Of a DNA stretch of 64,000 nucleotides, positions 39,297 through 49,068 are shown one piece after another (position 1 is the stretch's first letter; each line of letters begins with the position of its first letter). Made by a program: the position numbers and the translations under genes. The notes beneath the pieces are model-generated. The model had not been told where the DNA came from. It did no database searches and was given only the letters and a program-made list of their open reading frames with translations. This DNA is from Euptelea pleiosperma (taxonomy: Eukaryota; Streptophyta; Magnoliopsida; Ranunculales; Eupteleaceae): positions 186,001-250,000 of the forward strand of contig JASUTR010000084.1 of NCBI GenBank assembly GCA_035048495.1. The letters are read 5' to 3'.

Positions 39297-41360
39297 AGTT
39301 TGTCTATTACTTTCCGAAGCCTATAACTTGTGACTTTTTCGCAATCGGACCTCGTAATTGGACTCAAACTCTTCCATAATTATTGTTTCAACACATTTGA
39401 AGTATTGGAACAAGATTCGGGATAGGCGAAACAAGTTAGCTCCATCCGTGCGTCAACGTCTCAAATTGGACTCAGTTTGTGTGTTACATTCCGAAGCCTA
39501 TAACTTGTGACTTTTTCGCAACCGGACCTCGTAATTAGACTCGAATTCTTCCATTACAATTGTTTCAACACATTTGAAGTGTTGGAACAAGATTTATGAC
39601 TGTCGAAACATGTTAGCTCCATCTGTGTGTCAACGTCTCAAATTGGACTTAGTTTGTGTGTTACATTCCGAAGCCTATAACTTGTGACTTTTTTGCGACC
39701 GGACCTCGTAATTGGACTCAAACTCTTCCATTACTATTGTTTCAACACATTTGAAGTGTTGGGACAAGATTTATGACTGTCGAAACAAGCTAGCTCCATC
39801 CGTGCGTCAACTTCTCAAATTGGACACAGTTTGTCTGTTACTTTCCGAAGCCTATAACTTGTGACTTTTTTGCAATCGGACCTCGTAATTGGACTAAAAC
39901 TCTTCCATTATTATTGTTTCAACACATTTGAAGTATTGGAACAAGATTCGGATAGGCGAAACAAGTTAGCTCCATCCGTACGTGAACGTCTCAAATTGGA
40001 CTCAGTTTGTGTGTTACATTCCGAAGCCAATAACTTGTGACTTTTTCGCAACCGGACCTCGTAATTAGACTCGAATTCTTCCATTACAATTGTTTCAACA
40101 CATTTGAAGTGTTGGAACAAGATTTATGACTGTCGAAACAAGTTAGCTCCATCCGTGCGTCAACGTCTCAAATTGGACTCAGTTTGTGTGTTACATTCCG
40201 AAGCCTATAACTTGTGAATTTTTCGCAATCGGACCTCGTAATTGGACTCAAACACTTCCATTATTATTGTTTCAACACATTTGAAGTATTGGAACAAGAT
40301 TCAGGATAGGCGAAACAAGTTAGCTCCATCCGTGCGTCAACGTCTCAAATTGGACTCAGTTTGTGTGTTACATTCCGAAGCCTATAACTTGTGACTTTTT
40401 CGCAACCGGACCTCGTAATTGGACTCAAAGTCTTCCATTACTATTGTTGCAACACATTTGAAGTGTTGAAACAAGATTCGTGATAGTCAAAACAAGTTAG
40501 CTCCATCCATGCGTCAACGTCTCAAATTGGACTCAGTTTGTGTGTTGCATTCCGAAGCCTATAACTTGTGACTTTTTCGCAACCGGACCTCGTAATTAGA
40601 CTCGAATTCTTCCATTACAATTGTTTCAACACATTTGAAGTGTTGGAACGAGATTTATGACTGTCGAAACAAGTTAGCTCCATCCGTGCGTCAACGTCTC
40701 AAATTGGACTCAGTTTGTGTGTTACATTCCGAAGCCTATAACTTGTGACTTTTTCGCAACCGGACCTCGTAATTGGACTCAAAGTCTTCCATTACTATTG
40801 TTGCAACACATTTGAAGTGTTGAAACAAGATTCGTGACAGTCAAAACAAGTTAGCTCCATCCATGCGTCAACGTCTCAAATTGGACTCAGTTTGTGTGTT
40901 ACATTCCGAAGCCTATAACTTGTGACTTTTTCGCAACCGGACCTCGTAATTAGACTCGAATTCTTCCATTACAACTGTTTCAACACATTTGAAGTGTTGG
41001 AACAAGATTTATGACTGTCGAAACAAGTTAGCTCCATCTGTGTGTCAACGTCTCAAATTGGACTCAGTTTGTGTGTTACATTCCGAAGCCTATAACTTGT
41101 GACTTTTTTGCGACCGGACCTCGTAATTGGACTCAAACTCTTCCATTACTATTGTTTCAACACATTTGAAGTGTTGGGACAAGATTTATGACTGTCGAAA
41201 CTAGCTAGCTCCATCCGTGCGTCAACTTTTCAAATTGGACACAGTTTGTCTGTTACTTTCCGAAGCCTATAACTTGTGACTTTTTCGCAATCGGACCTCG
41301 TAATTGGACTCAAACTCTTCCATTATTATTGTTTCAACACATTTGAAGTATTGGAACAAG

Positions 41361-41365
41361 ATTTG
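41361..41365. repeat. Target-site duplication, left copy (atttg), element 2
   Basis: atttg precedes the LTR start TGTTGAC and recurs at 49728-49732 after the opposite end. The usual satellite sequence here is gattcgggatagg; both copies carry the same C-to-T variant (atttg), which strengthens the case for a true duplication. Removing the insert and one copy restores an in-phase monomer. Confidence 0.9.
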
Positions 41366-42864
41366 TGTTGACAACCAGCAACACGCTAATCGCCCCTACC
41401 GGTCCATTTTCTTCCATTCTCTCTCTTCACGGTGCTTTCCCCCGCACCACCAGCAGCTACTGCAGCCTCCACTGCCAGCCGGATTGGCTCTTCTCCAGTA
41501 AACTCCACCGCCTGCAACTAACGGACTGGTTTTGAGCCAGCCATCACCGGTCAACCGTCTCTCCCACCACGTCAACACCAGCCTACAACTAACGGCATGC
41601 AAGCTTGCAGTCCGTGCTGCCCATTTCCTTCACCGTATGAGTTGCAGACCATCTCCTTCGTCGTCATCACCACCACGTCTGCAACTCCGGGCGTACAAGC
41701 CACAACAGCACCGCTCCCTTCCATCTTCTTCGGGCATCTTCCCGCTTGCTGCATCTTCAACGCTGGTGTCGTCTTCACCGGCCACTTGCCGACTGAAACT
41801 CCAACTATCTCGCACCATTCTCCCTCACTCTCACGTCCTCCTACGTGCAGGCCGTCCTCCATTACAGCCCACCTACAACACCCTCATTTTCTCCCACTCA
41901 CAAGCACCGCCATCTTTCACTGGTAAGGAACCAGTCACCACCGTGTGATGCATCCTCTCCGGCCAGCAACCACTTGAAGGTCTGTCCACATCAATTTGCT
42001 GTTGCAACTAGCATGGTTAGTGCACCAATGATGGTTCATCACACCAGCAACCATGTCCTTCATCCTTGCTGTCCCAATGGACTGCAAGAGCAATCCCCTT
42101 GCCTGCAACATCACGACGTGATCTTCTTCACGACTATGTTTTTGGGCCAGCACACCGCAACACCAGGCCAGCCAACATCATGCACTCATGTTCGACCATC
42201 TTTAAGTCCGACGGCCTATTCCCATTGGTCGATCATCTTCTTTATCACTGGCCGATCCATCCGTTGGTAAGAATTGCAAGGTAACAACCTTTGATCTCTT
42301 CTTCCTTTCTCTCTCCTCTTTAGTTTCTCTCTAGACTCTCTCTCTAGATTCCCCAGGCTGATCGCCTTTTTGCACCACCGACTCCATTGAGTGAATGCAA
42401 GAGGGTGAGTTTTTCTCTCACCTCTACCTTGTCGGCCGGTAAACGACCGAGGTGTGAAAAACCTCTCTCTACCTTCTTCCTCTCTCTCTAAAATCTCTTT
42501 TTACATGCTTTCTTACATGCTTTCTAGAATAGATTTACCGCTTTATTTATTTCTGTCATTTATTTCATGTAAGCAACAGTTTAATTAATGCAATTTGATT
42601 TTGATGATTTTAGTATTTGCTGGATCTCTTGGATGTGTTTTTAATCTCGACTCGCCATTCTCATCCTTCCACGTTTCTCTTGTATATTATCTGTCATTTT
42701 ATGTTCTTATTCGCGCTAATCCGACTAATCCCGAGTGCGGATCGACATCCGACACGAGCCACTGTGCAAAATTGCTCATTCTACAGGTTAAATGTCTCGG
42801 ATAAGTTAAAAATGTGTTGAAGTTAGGGTTTCCGTACCAACGACGCGGAAAAATTCTACTTTCA
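41366..42864 (+). mobile_element. Forward LTR of a second family (LTR-f)
   Basis: A 1499-bp LTR with TG (TGTTGACAACC) and CA (TTCTACTTTCA) ends. It is recognisable as an LTR because it is followed after two bases by a primer-binding site, and its last 250 bp resemble the reverse complement of the U5 ends of the other LTRs: the cccgagtgcggatcgaca block, ttagggtttccgt, caacgacgcg and tactttca. Its U3 is unrelated to and shorter than the TGATATTCGC U3 of elements 1-3, so it is a sister family. It is rich in C and T, with ctctctc runs. The reading frames of up to 141 codons across it are low-complexity P/S/H/T-rich and show no recognisable domain. Confidence 0.82.
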
Positions 42865-42962
42865 AATGGCGCCGCTGCCGGGGATTTCCGATGTTCACTC
42901 AAATCCTGCAAAAATCACAGGGTTGTACAGTGGCTCGTGTCGGGTATCGATCCGCACTCGGG
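42735..42962. repeat. Imperfect inverted repeat at the head-to-head LTR junction
   Basis: The U5 block cccgagtgcggatcgacatc near 42735 faces its complement near 42933-42962 (gtggctcgtgtcggg, atcgatccgcactcgggg), with arms of about 40 bp separated by about 150 bp. It arises because the 3-prime part of LTR-f and the 3-prime part of the minus-strand LTR meet tail to tail. It could extrude or fold into a hairpin. Confidence 0.7.
42867..42884 (+). other. Primer-binding site complementary to tRNA-Asp
   Basis: tggcgccgctgccgggga starts two bases after the end of LTR-f. It matches the complement of the 3-prime 18 bases of plant tRNA-Asp(GTC), TGGCGCCGTTGCCGGGGA, at 17 of 18 positions. A tRNA-Asp primer-binding site is usual in the Athila/Tat group and fixes LTR-f as plus-strand. 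It is the only primer-binding site in the window; the minus-strand elements have lost theirs. Confidence 0.85.
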
Positions 42963-44066
42963 GTTAGTGTGTGTAATTCAAAAACATGAAATGACGGATT
43001 GTTGCGAGCAAAATAGAGAGGTGAGAATTGTGATTAAAAGCGATTTTAAAACATTATTATTTTTTTAGAGGATTATCTCTAACCACGGATAACTACATTA
43101 ACAAAGATAATAAACAAAAGATGTAAATAACTTGAACTAATTTATTCATGAATCCAAAAACAATTACAAAATCTGCGTCACAATGAGCAATAAAACAACC
43201 TAACTAAAAAGCGAATAAAAAAAATGATAGAGAGATAAACTAATTTTTGAGAGAGAAAACTAGGGAGAGAAACTAAATGAGAAGGAGAGAGAAAGTCCTA
43301 GAGAGAGAAGAGAGATTTTTTTTTTTTGGACTTACCTCGAAAGTGTAGCCATGAGATGAAATCGGCCGAGACAGATGAACAGGTGGGTTGGCCATGTGAC
43401 GTGGTGGTGCCCGTATGAACTTGAGGAGAAGCTGATGGTAGCGACTTGTGGAGAGGATAAACCGTTGTGGAGATCTGATAGAAGCATCGCTATGTGCTCG
43501 TGCCAACAGAAGGACCACTAGTTTGGAGATAATGGAGGAGGATGGCAGTGGATACCATCGGTGTTAATGGGTGACAGTGGTGGAAATGATGAGGTGGCAT
43601 GGTGCACAGGACTTGCTGATCAGTGGTTGCTACCCTCTATGGTGGAGAAGTTGAGGGTACATATTCAAGGGGCAGCAACGAGGAAGAAGAGCCTGGTTCT
43701 TTTAGCAGGGAAGACGTTGCTGAAAACGTGGAGAGACGGTGGTGGAATTCTCCGAAGATGATGGCCAGGGGTGTTGACCGATGGGGACTTATGGAATGGT
43801 GCTGCCTTGCTGTAGCAAGAGGCGGAGCAGCAGGTGAAATGGTGAAGGATGGTGCTCGTGCGGAGGAGAAGAGAGGAAGAAGAAGAAGAGGGTGGTGAGG
43901 CGCTAGCAAGTTGCTGGTTCTTCACCGGAGTTGCAAAGGTGCTGTAGAGAAGATGAAGAAGGAGAAGGGGCAGCACCGTGAAAGAGTGGAACGGCTGGTG
44001 GAGAGGGCGGAAAGGAGGGGCACGATTGCTGAAATGGGAGAGATACGAAGGGCAGCCCTCAGTTGG

Positions 44067-44091
44067 CCGGAGTTGCAACCTGCAACTCCGG
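44067..44091. promoter_or_regulatory. LTR-internal 25-bp palindrome (ccggagttgca type)
   Basis: Half-site ccggagttgca around a three-base centre, as at 38071 and 59979. A shorter related palindrome (ccggagt, then actccgg) lies at 44247-44266, so this LTR carries the motif twice. Confidence 0.6.
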
Positions 44092-44166
44092 CGGTGGTTT
44101 TAATGAAGAAGACGGTGATAGGAGTGGATGGTGCAGGCGGTGCTAGTGGTGCTGCTCGCCTTTGCA

Positions 44167-44310
44167 GACGCAGGAAGAAGAAGAAAAAGAAGAAAAAGAA
44201 GAAGAAGAAGAAGAAGAAGAAGAAGAAGAAGGAGAAGAAGAAGCGGCCGGAGTTCTGCAACTCCGGCGAGATCAAGATAAAGAAGAAGAAGAAGAAGAAG
44301 AAGAAGAAAG
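44167..44310. repeat. GAA-type microsatellite in LTR
   Basis: Two runs of imperfect (gaa)n, about 44167-44235 and 44278-44310, separated by the shorter palindrome. The tract is absent from the solo LTR, while LTR 3 has similar runs at about 59725-59785 and 60058-60125. It encodes the spurious poly-Lys/poly-Glu and poly-Leu/poly-Phe frames of this region. Confidence 0.9.
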
Positions 44311-44414
44311 GGAAGATGGGGCCAGAAGGAGAAGAGATCTATGCGGGATTGATAGGGGGAGAGAATGGAAGAGAAAGGGGGGGGATTAGGGTTCGAACGA
44401 ACCCTTCTCCCTCC

Positions 44415-44423
44415 TCTTATAAA
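44415..44423 (-). promoter_or_regulatory. LTR TATA box (CTTTATAAG)
   Basis: Minus-strand CTTTATAAG, four bases downstream (own sense) of a perfect 26-bp palindrome and conserved in LTR 3. Position about 1 kb into the LTR, before a CT-rich leader, fits the U3/R boundary. The 5-prime LTR fragment of this same element stops short of the box, so the element cannot be transcribed from its own 5-prime end. Confidence 0.6.
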
Positions 44424-44426
44424 GCT

Positions 44427-44452
44427 CCCTATTTCCATTAATGGAAATAGGG
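44427..44452. promoter_or_regulatory. Perfect 26-bp palindrome beside the LTR TATA box
   Basis: Thirteen-base half-site ccctatttccatt directly abutting its reverse complement. It is identical in LTR 3 and has one mismatch in the solo LTR. The ATTAAT centre is typical of homeodomain-type sites, but no specific factor can be named. Confidence 0.65.
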
Positions 44453-44472
44453 TATTTTTTGAAAATAAAAAA

Positions 44473-44506
<34 letters not shown>

Positions 44507-44540
44507 TAAAAACCTACTTTTCTATGGGGAATCTCCCCAA

Positions 44541-44595
44541 TTAGTGGACCCCCCATTTAATTAAAATTATTTTTGAAATTCGCGGGGTCCACTAA
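44541..44595. repeat. 12-bp inverted repeat in U3 (ttagtggacccc arms)
   Basis: Perfect arms at 44541-44552 and 44584-44595 with an AT-rich loop, as in the other LTRs. Confidence 0.65.
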
Positions 44596-44757
44596 CTGGT
44601 CGGTCAGCGGGTCGATGAAGATGGGCCCGGCTATTGGCCCTCATGGGTTGATGATGTCCATCATCTCACAGAATGATGTGACAGACAGTCTGATGGCGAT
44701 CGGATGGATGGTGACTTGATTGGGACTCAGATTGGTAGATCGACGGATCTAGAGAGA

Positions 44758-44788
44758 TCCAACGGTCCGATTGAAGATCCAACGGTCA
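44758..44788 (-). promoter_or_regulatory. Two MSA-like motifs in U3
   Basis: tccaacggtcc at 44758 and tccaacggtca at 44778, 20 bp apart; the second fits YCYAACGGYYA exactly. This LTR has two units where elements 1 and 3 have three. They lie about 340 bp upstream of the TATA box in the element's own sense. Confidence 0.5.
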
Positions 44789-45443
44789 GAAAGCTAAGGG
44801 AGATGAGATAGAGCTGATAGGCAGGAGTTCTGGGGTTAGGTCAGTAGATTCGAGGATCGAGAGATGAAGAGAGAGAATAAGGAGAGATGAGAGAAAAAGT
44901 ATCAAAAAAATGGAAAAAAGCACTGGCGGAGGGTCTGGAACCCTGTTCTTCACTGTGACCATCCTCACGCTTCTCCAGTAGAGTCGACCATCATTCTTTG
45001 CTGACTCATGTGGCTTTAAACGCTTTGGTCCGTCTCTTGGTCATTGGCTCTCCTACTCTCTTCGTTCTTTGGGCCGACTTTTTGGTCCTCTTATTCAGCC
45101 CATATTTGGCCCATATCTTCTAGTTATAGCATGTGGGCTTGTTAAGCTTTGATAATGGGCTTTCATGATCGATTTGGGCCCACAAGTCTCGAAAATCGTC
45201 CCATCGGGGTTTCCTGCGACAGAAGAAGCGTGTAATGAGACTTTATCAGAACGGCTTACTATTTAGACTTCCGAAAATGTGTTTAATGCATGCAAATATA
45301 CCATTTCGTCCAGAAAAGTGTGTTTTACGCAATGAGATAGACTCTTACGTAGAAAAGTGGATAATTAGAGCAGTTTTACGTAGGAGAGTGCGATAACGCT
45401 AACAGGATAAGTGCTTAAAATAAGCACTTTTGAGCGAATATCA

Positions 45444-45458
45444 CAACCCCCAACCAGC
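45444..45458 (-). other. Polypurine-like tract before the 3-prime LTR
   Basis: On the minus strand gctggttgggggttg immediately precedes the 3-prime LTR start TGATATTC, the place of the plus-strand primer. The G-rich tract is interrupted by T. The same sequence adjoins the LTR of element 3 at 61549-61563. Confidence 0.6.
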
Positions 45459-47007
45459 ATATTGCCAATCCTTGGCAATTAGTGCGAAATACATGAGCTT
45501 AAAAGGGCTCTGCACATGCTGCACACTTTTTCATATTAGCTCAGGGAAAACTCCGTTCGTCAAATCATTGAATGGATGCAAAAAACAGTTACATGCTAGC
45601 GAAGAGTTGGAAAGTTTTGGCAAGACTACAGACTGATAATCATGACCCAGAATAGTCAGACTCTGCGTGTGTGTGTGCTCAACATTCTCATCATCCGACA
45701 GTAAAGATTTCCAGATCACCTCTAAGTTTTTATGCCTCGACCTCAAATCTCACATGTTTAGCACTCAGAATAGAATCACACAAGAAGGGTTTTCTTCTTT
45801 TCTCTCAATTTATATGTGAGGAGATGTATTTAATATAAAGAGGCAAAAGATCTCACATATGTTTTATTTGAAGGAAGGACATCTTTAACAGAAGAAGATC
45901 TCATGATTGGAATACCACTTCACTCGGGAACGTCAGATCAAACTCTATAGCTTCTCTTTCTCCAATCTCCACATTTTATGATCGTACTATCCTAGAATCA
46001 AGTAGGACTTTCCTGGGTTGTAATGAGGCTTAGGTCAGGTGTAGAGAGATAAAGGAATGCAGGATTTCAAAGATCTTGAGAGGATATTGCCCTTTTCTAG
46101 AATTTTTCCTGCGGCGTAACACCATGATCTGGTTCTTTTTCCTTTTTTCGTATTTTTCTCTTTTTCTTGATATTTCTGAGACTGCTCAATTTCTTTTCAG
46201 CTTCTCTTCATACTTTCTTTCTATATTTTGTTTTTGGCTTGAACCACTTTCTTTTCTTTTTGAATCTTCTTCTTTACTTTTCTTTTTCGCGGTACACCCA
46301 CATCAGTTATTCTTTTTTTTTTTTTTTTTTTTTTTTTTTTCATCTCAAAATAAGGGTAGCCAGTCATGTTTCGTAGCTGGACTAGATTTTAGGTTGATGG
46401 GTTTGCAAAGAAAAGGCTTTTATAGAAAGGTTCAAAGGGTTTCTAGTGAAGTATAATTCAGGTGAGTAAAAAGGCTGAATGGTTCAAAAAAAATGGCCTA
46501 AATCATTTTCTAGGGTTTGTACTATCATGTATACTGTCTTGACTGGATATAGAGAAGGTTCTGTCGTAGTAATCCAATGTTGATGTCATTCCGAGTTTTA
46601 TGATCGAAGCAAAAGATAATGAGATCTCTCAACGAATATTGCGGGCATGAAGAATAGTGAGTCATCTTGTGACTCAGAATTGTTGTATAACACTCTGAAT
46701 TGGTTAAAGGCTCGAAAGCTCACTGGGTTAGGTCTCCACAATTATTCTCACAGGATCTCTAGAATTTCTAAACTTAGGATGACTCTGATATTGATAGTGT
46801 ACAATTGTGCCAAATCTGAGTTTTTCTGAGTTTTCAAACCTGCTGTAGTCACACTTGAATTGACTCAACGCTAACTTTAAACAAAAATTGACATCCTCAA
46901 TACTGACTTAACGGAGGTTTTCAGCTAATCAAAGTCAGGGTATTTGACACATTTTTGAAATTTTAGAAAACTTTTAGAGAACATCGGAAATCACCCCAAA
47001 AACAAAA

Positions 47008-47042
<35 letters not shown>

Positions 47043-47393
47043 AAAGACATGAGTTTTGGTAAATACCCACCCCCAACCAAAATATAGCACCGTCCTCGGT
47101 GCTCAATACCGGGACATAAAATGATAACAAATCAGAGATGATGATGCAAAGATTCAGGAAGGATGTTACCAAGTCGGCAGAAACTCGACAGTGTGTGGTA
47201 CCTGATGATCGGAAGAATGAATGTACCTGCATTTCCAGAGATATAACAGTAATAACAAATGCATGAGACTCATGTACTCTAGGAATACCGGAATTGCCTT
47301 TCCGAAAGCGCTAAGTTTTACGTCTTCAGCCAGACATGACGGGGGTGACAGGCACCCCCAACCAAGTTGGAGCACAGGAGACTGAGTGGATCA
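45459..47393 (-). mobile_element. 3-prime noncoding internal region of element 2
   Basis: Nearly 2 kb between the integrase stop codon and the 3-prime LTR, with no envelope-like or other recognisable ORF on the minus strand. It is homologous along its length to 61564-63329 in element 3, so it is a normal part of this family. It has T28 (46313-46340) and T29 (47010-47038) on the plus strand. A long 3-prime noncoding or degenerate envelope region is typical of Athila-type elements. The open frames in it are F/S-rich or lysine-run artefacts of homopolymers. Confidence 0.8.
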
Positions 47394-48281
47394 TCAGTCG
47401 ACATAAACAGGATCGATGAGATCAATTTCAAAAGTCTGAATGAACGACACATCAAGTTCATGGAATTGCTTAAGACGCTGACCATTGACCTGGAATGAGG
47501 AGTGATCCTTGGGATCCTCAATAGTGATTGCCCCAAAGGGTGTGACTGCGGTGACCGTATAAGGACCGGTCCACCTAAATTTCAGTTTCCCAGGGAAGAG
47601 ATGGAGACGAGAATTATAAAGAAGGACCTTCTGTCCTGGATGGAACTCTTTCCTGAGGATGCTCTTGTCATGTATCCACTTCATTTTGGCTTTGTAATTC
47701 TTGGACAAGTTGTAGGCATCATTTCTGAGTTCTTCTAACTCATTCATTTGAAGTTTCCGCTCCTCCCCTGCGGAGTCTAGGTCGAAGTTGAGCTTCTTAA
47801 TGGCCCACAGGGCACGATGTTCAATTTCTACCGGAAGATGACAGGGTTTCCCAAAGACCAGACGATAGGGAGACATATTGAGTGGGGTCTTGTAGGCGGT
47901 TCTGTATGCCCATAAAGCATCAGTGATACGAGTAGACCAGTCTTTACGTGTGGTATTGACTGTCTTCTCCAAGATCTGCTTGATCTGACGATTAGAAACC
48001 TCCACTTGACCACTAGTCTGCGGATGATAAGCTAGGGCAACCTTGTGGGTTACCCCATACTTTTGCATTAATTTCTCGAATATCCTATTGCAGAAATGGG
48101 TGCCCCCATCACTAATGATGGCCTTAGGGGCACCGAATCGGGCGAAGATAAACTCCTTTAGGAATTTGACCACTACTTTGTGGTCATTCGTCTTGGTGGG
48201 AATGGCTTCTATCCATTTGGATACATAGTCTACCGCAAGGAGAATGTACTCAAAACCATAGGAGACTGGAAAGGGGCCCAT
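47394..48281 (-). CDS. pol: Ty3/gypsy integrase, Athila/Tat-like (pol fragment)
   Basis: A 295-residue open frame from the integrase core to the pol C terminus. Integrase joins retroelement cDNA to host DNA using a D,D-35-E metal site. Residues seen: DYVSKW at 18-23; the second catalytic Asp at 58 (SDGGTHF); [12 protein letters not shown] at 86-97 with the catalytic Glu at 94, leaving 35 residues between them; [11 protein letters not shown] at 123-133; a GPY/F-type module around GPY 239-241. There is no chromodomain after it. The first catalytic Asp lies 5-prime of the first Met, at codon 48285-48287, in a 12-codon in-frame stretch behind a TAG stop (48318-48320). The Met start is therefore not real: this is the lower part of an interrupted polyprotein. 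The frame is otherwise open, indicating recent activity. The motif set ([23 protein letters not shown]) resembles Athila-type integrases as I know them; a database search would settle the clade. Confidence 0.93.
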   Translation of the reverse strand: MGPFPVSYGFEYILLAVDYVSKWIEAIPTKTNDHKVVVKFLKEFIFARFGAPKAIISDGGTHFCNRIFEKLMQKYGVTHKVALAYHPQTSGQVEVSNRQIKQILEKTVNTTRKDWSTRITDALWAYRTAYKTPLNMSPYRLVFGKPCHLPVEIEHRALWAIKKLNFDLDSAGEERKLQMNELEELRNDAYNLSKNYKAKMKWIHDKSILRKEFHPGQKVLLYNSRLHLFPGKLKFRWTGPYTVTAVTPFGAITIEDPKDHSSFQVNGQRLKQFHELDVSFIQTFEIDLIDPVYVD

Positions 48282-48317
48282 GAAGTCGATGCCCCAAATG
48301 TCAAATATTTTATTGAC

Positions 48318-48320
48318 CTA
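48318..48320 (-). other. In-frame nonsense codon between H2C2 and integrase core
   Basis: TAG on the minus strand. Twelve sense codons in the same frame separate it from the first Met of the integrase frame, with no frameshift. It is one base from CAG, a plausible ancestral codon. It inactivates the remaining polyprotein. Confidence 0.85.
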
Positions 48321-48836
48321 GATGGGAGTGAGGGGCATCATGTTCCTCTGGGAGATGCGGCCTAGATGCTGGCAATTAGGACAGGTTTTGCTGTAGATGT
48401 GGGCATCTTTATATAGTGTAGGCCAGTAGAATCCGCATTGCAGAACTTTTTCTGCAGTCTTCTTAGTGCTGAAATGACCACCACAAGGTTGGTCATGACA
48501 CAAGGACAAGATATTGAGTTGGTCCGACTCAGGGACACAGAGACGAATGATCTGGTCAGGACAGTATTTATACAAATAAGGGTCATCCCAAGAGTAGTAC
48601 TTAACTCTTGCTAGGAATTGGCTTTTGTCCTGTTTTGACCAGTGTGAAGGCATTTCTTCGGTGACAATGTAGTTGACAATGTCAGCATACCAAGGATTAA
48701 CAGAGATGGCGAACAGTTGTTCATCTGGAAAGGTCTCAGGGATGGGCTGGGTGTCGAAGGATGACTCTAAAGTCAGTCTAGACAAGTAAAAACCTACTTT
48801 TCTATGGGGAATCTCCCCAATTAGTGGACCCCCCAT
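48318..48836 (-). CDS. pol: LTR-pol fusion frame with H2C2 zinc domain of gypsy integrase
   Basis: A 172-codon frame. About the first 17 residues come from LTR sequence (48784-48836), so the Met is an accident of the deletion; true pol starts at about residue 18. Residues 30-110 are the linker between RNase H and integrase (PDEQLF, PWYADIVNY, KYYSWDDPYLYKYC). Residues 114-155 form the integrase N-terminal zinc domain: His114, His121, Cys152 and Cys155 (CHDQPCGGHF ... KTCPNC), which binds LTR ends and supports multimerisation. The frame ends at TAG 48318-48320 and continues in the same frame into the integrase core, so a single nonsense change splits the two. Protease, reverse transcriptase and the RNase H core are absent upstream. 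Confidence 0.9.
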   Translation of the reverse strand: MGGPLIGEIPHRKVGFYLSRLTLESSFDTQPIPETFPDEQLFAISVNPWYADIVNYIVTEEMPSHWSKQDKSQFLARVKYYSWDDPYLYKYCPDQIIRLCVPESDQLNILSLCHDQPCGGHFSTKKTAEKVLQCGFYWPTLYKDAHIYSKTCPNCQHLGRISQRNMMPLTPI

Positions 48837-48875
48837 TTAATTAAAATTATTTTTGAAATTCGCAGGGTCCACTAA
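48821..48875. repeat. 12-bp inverted repeat in U3, one arm altered
   Basis: ttagtggacccc at 48821-48832 against agggtccactaa at 48864-48875; one arm has a G-to-A change relative to the partner LTR at 44584. Confidence 0.6.
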
Positions 48876-49037
48876 CTGGTCGGTCAGCGGGTCGATGAAG
48901 ATGGGCCCGGCTATTGGCCCTCATGGGTTGATGATGTCCATCATCTCACAGAATGATGTGACAGACAGTCTGATGGCGATCGGATGGATGGTGACTTGAT
49001 TGGGACTCAGATTGGTAGATCGACGGATCTAGAGAGA

Positions 49038-49068
49038 TCCAACGGTCCGATTGAAGATCCAACGGTCA
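49038..49068 (-). promoter_or_regulatory. Two MSA-like motifs in the U3 fragment
   Basis: tccaacggtcc at 49038 and tccaacggtca at 49058, identical to the pair at 44758/44778. The TATA box they would serve is deleted here. Confidence 0.45.

Larger units (their letters stand above)
39292..41365. repeat. 177-bp satellite array, block B (about 12 monomers)
   Basis: Satellite between elements 1 and 2, in phase with block A across the solo LTR. It carries block-specific variants cttccataattattg near 39375 (also at 50218 and 63375), ccgtacgtgaacg near 39977, and gactaaaactc near 39892. The last monomer is type iv and is interrupted after aacaagatttg by element 2. Confidence 0.95.
42902..45443 (-). 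mobile_element. 3-prime LTR of the minus-strand part of element 2
   Basis: Runs in its own sense from TGATATTCGC at 45443 down to about 42902, where atcctgcaaaa joins the leader that follows the primer-binding site. The last 75 or so bases of U5, including the CA end, are missing. From the 5-prime end it contains a roughly 1-kb U3 with two MSA-like motifs, the ttagtgg inverted repeat, T28 (44476-44503), a palindrome and TATA box, a GAA-rich microsatellite (about 44167-44235 and 44278-44310), the ccggagttgca palindrome and a GA-rich block. It is longer than the solo LTR because of the microsatellite expansion. Confidence 0.88.

Noticed and set aside
41532..42270. Plus-strand frames of 138 and 141 codons in LTR-f
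   Set aside because: P/S/T/H-rich composition in the C-rich LTR, mutually overlapping, no recognised motif, and unlike gag.
42814..43068. 84-codon plus-strand frame spanning the primer-binding site as a possible gag start
   Set aside because: It crosses from LTR-f through the primer-binding site into the inverted LTR, so it is a junction artefact.
43911..44441. 176-codon plus-strand frame with long lysine run, and its antisense frames
   Set aside because: Produced by the GAA microsatellite in the LTR; open in several frames on both strands.
46076..46456. 126-codon F/S-rich plus-strand frame in the 3-prime noncoding region
   Set aside because: Antisense to the element and made of T-rich sequence including T28; the copy in element 3 lacks the T28 tract and the frame is not kept.
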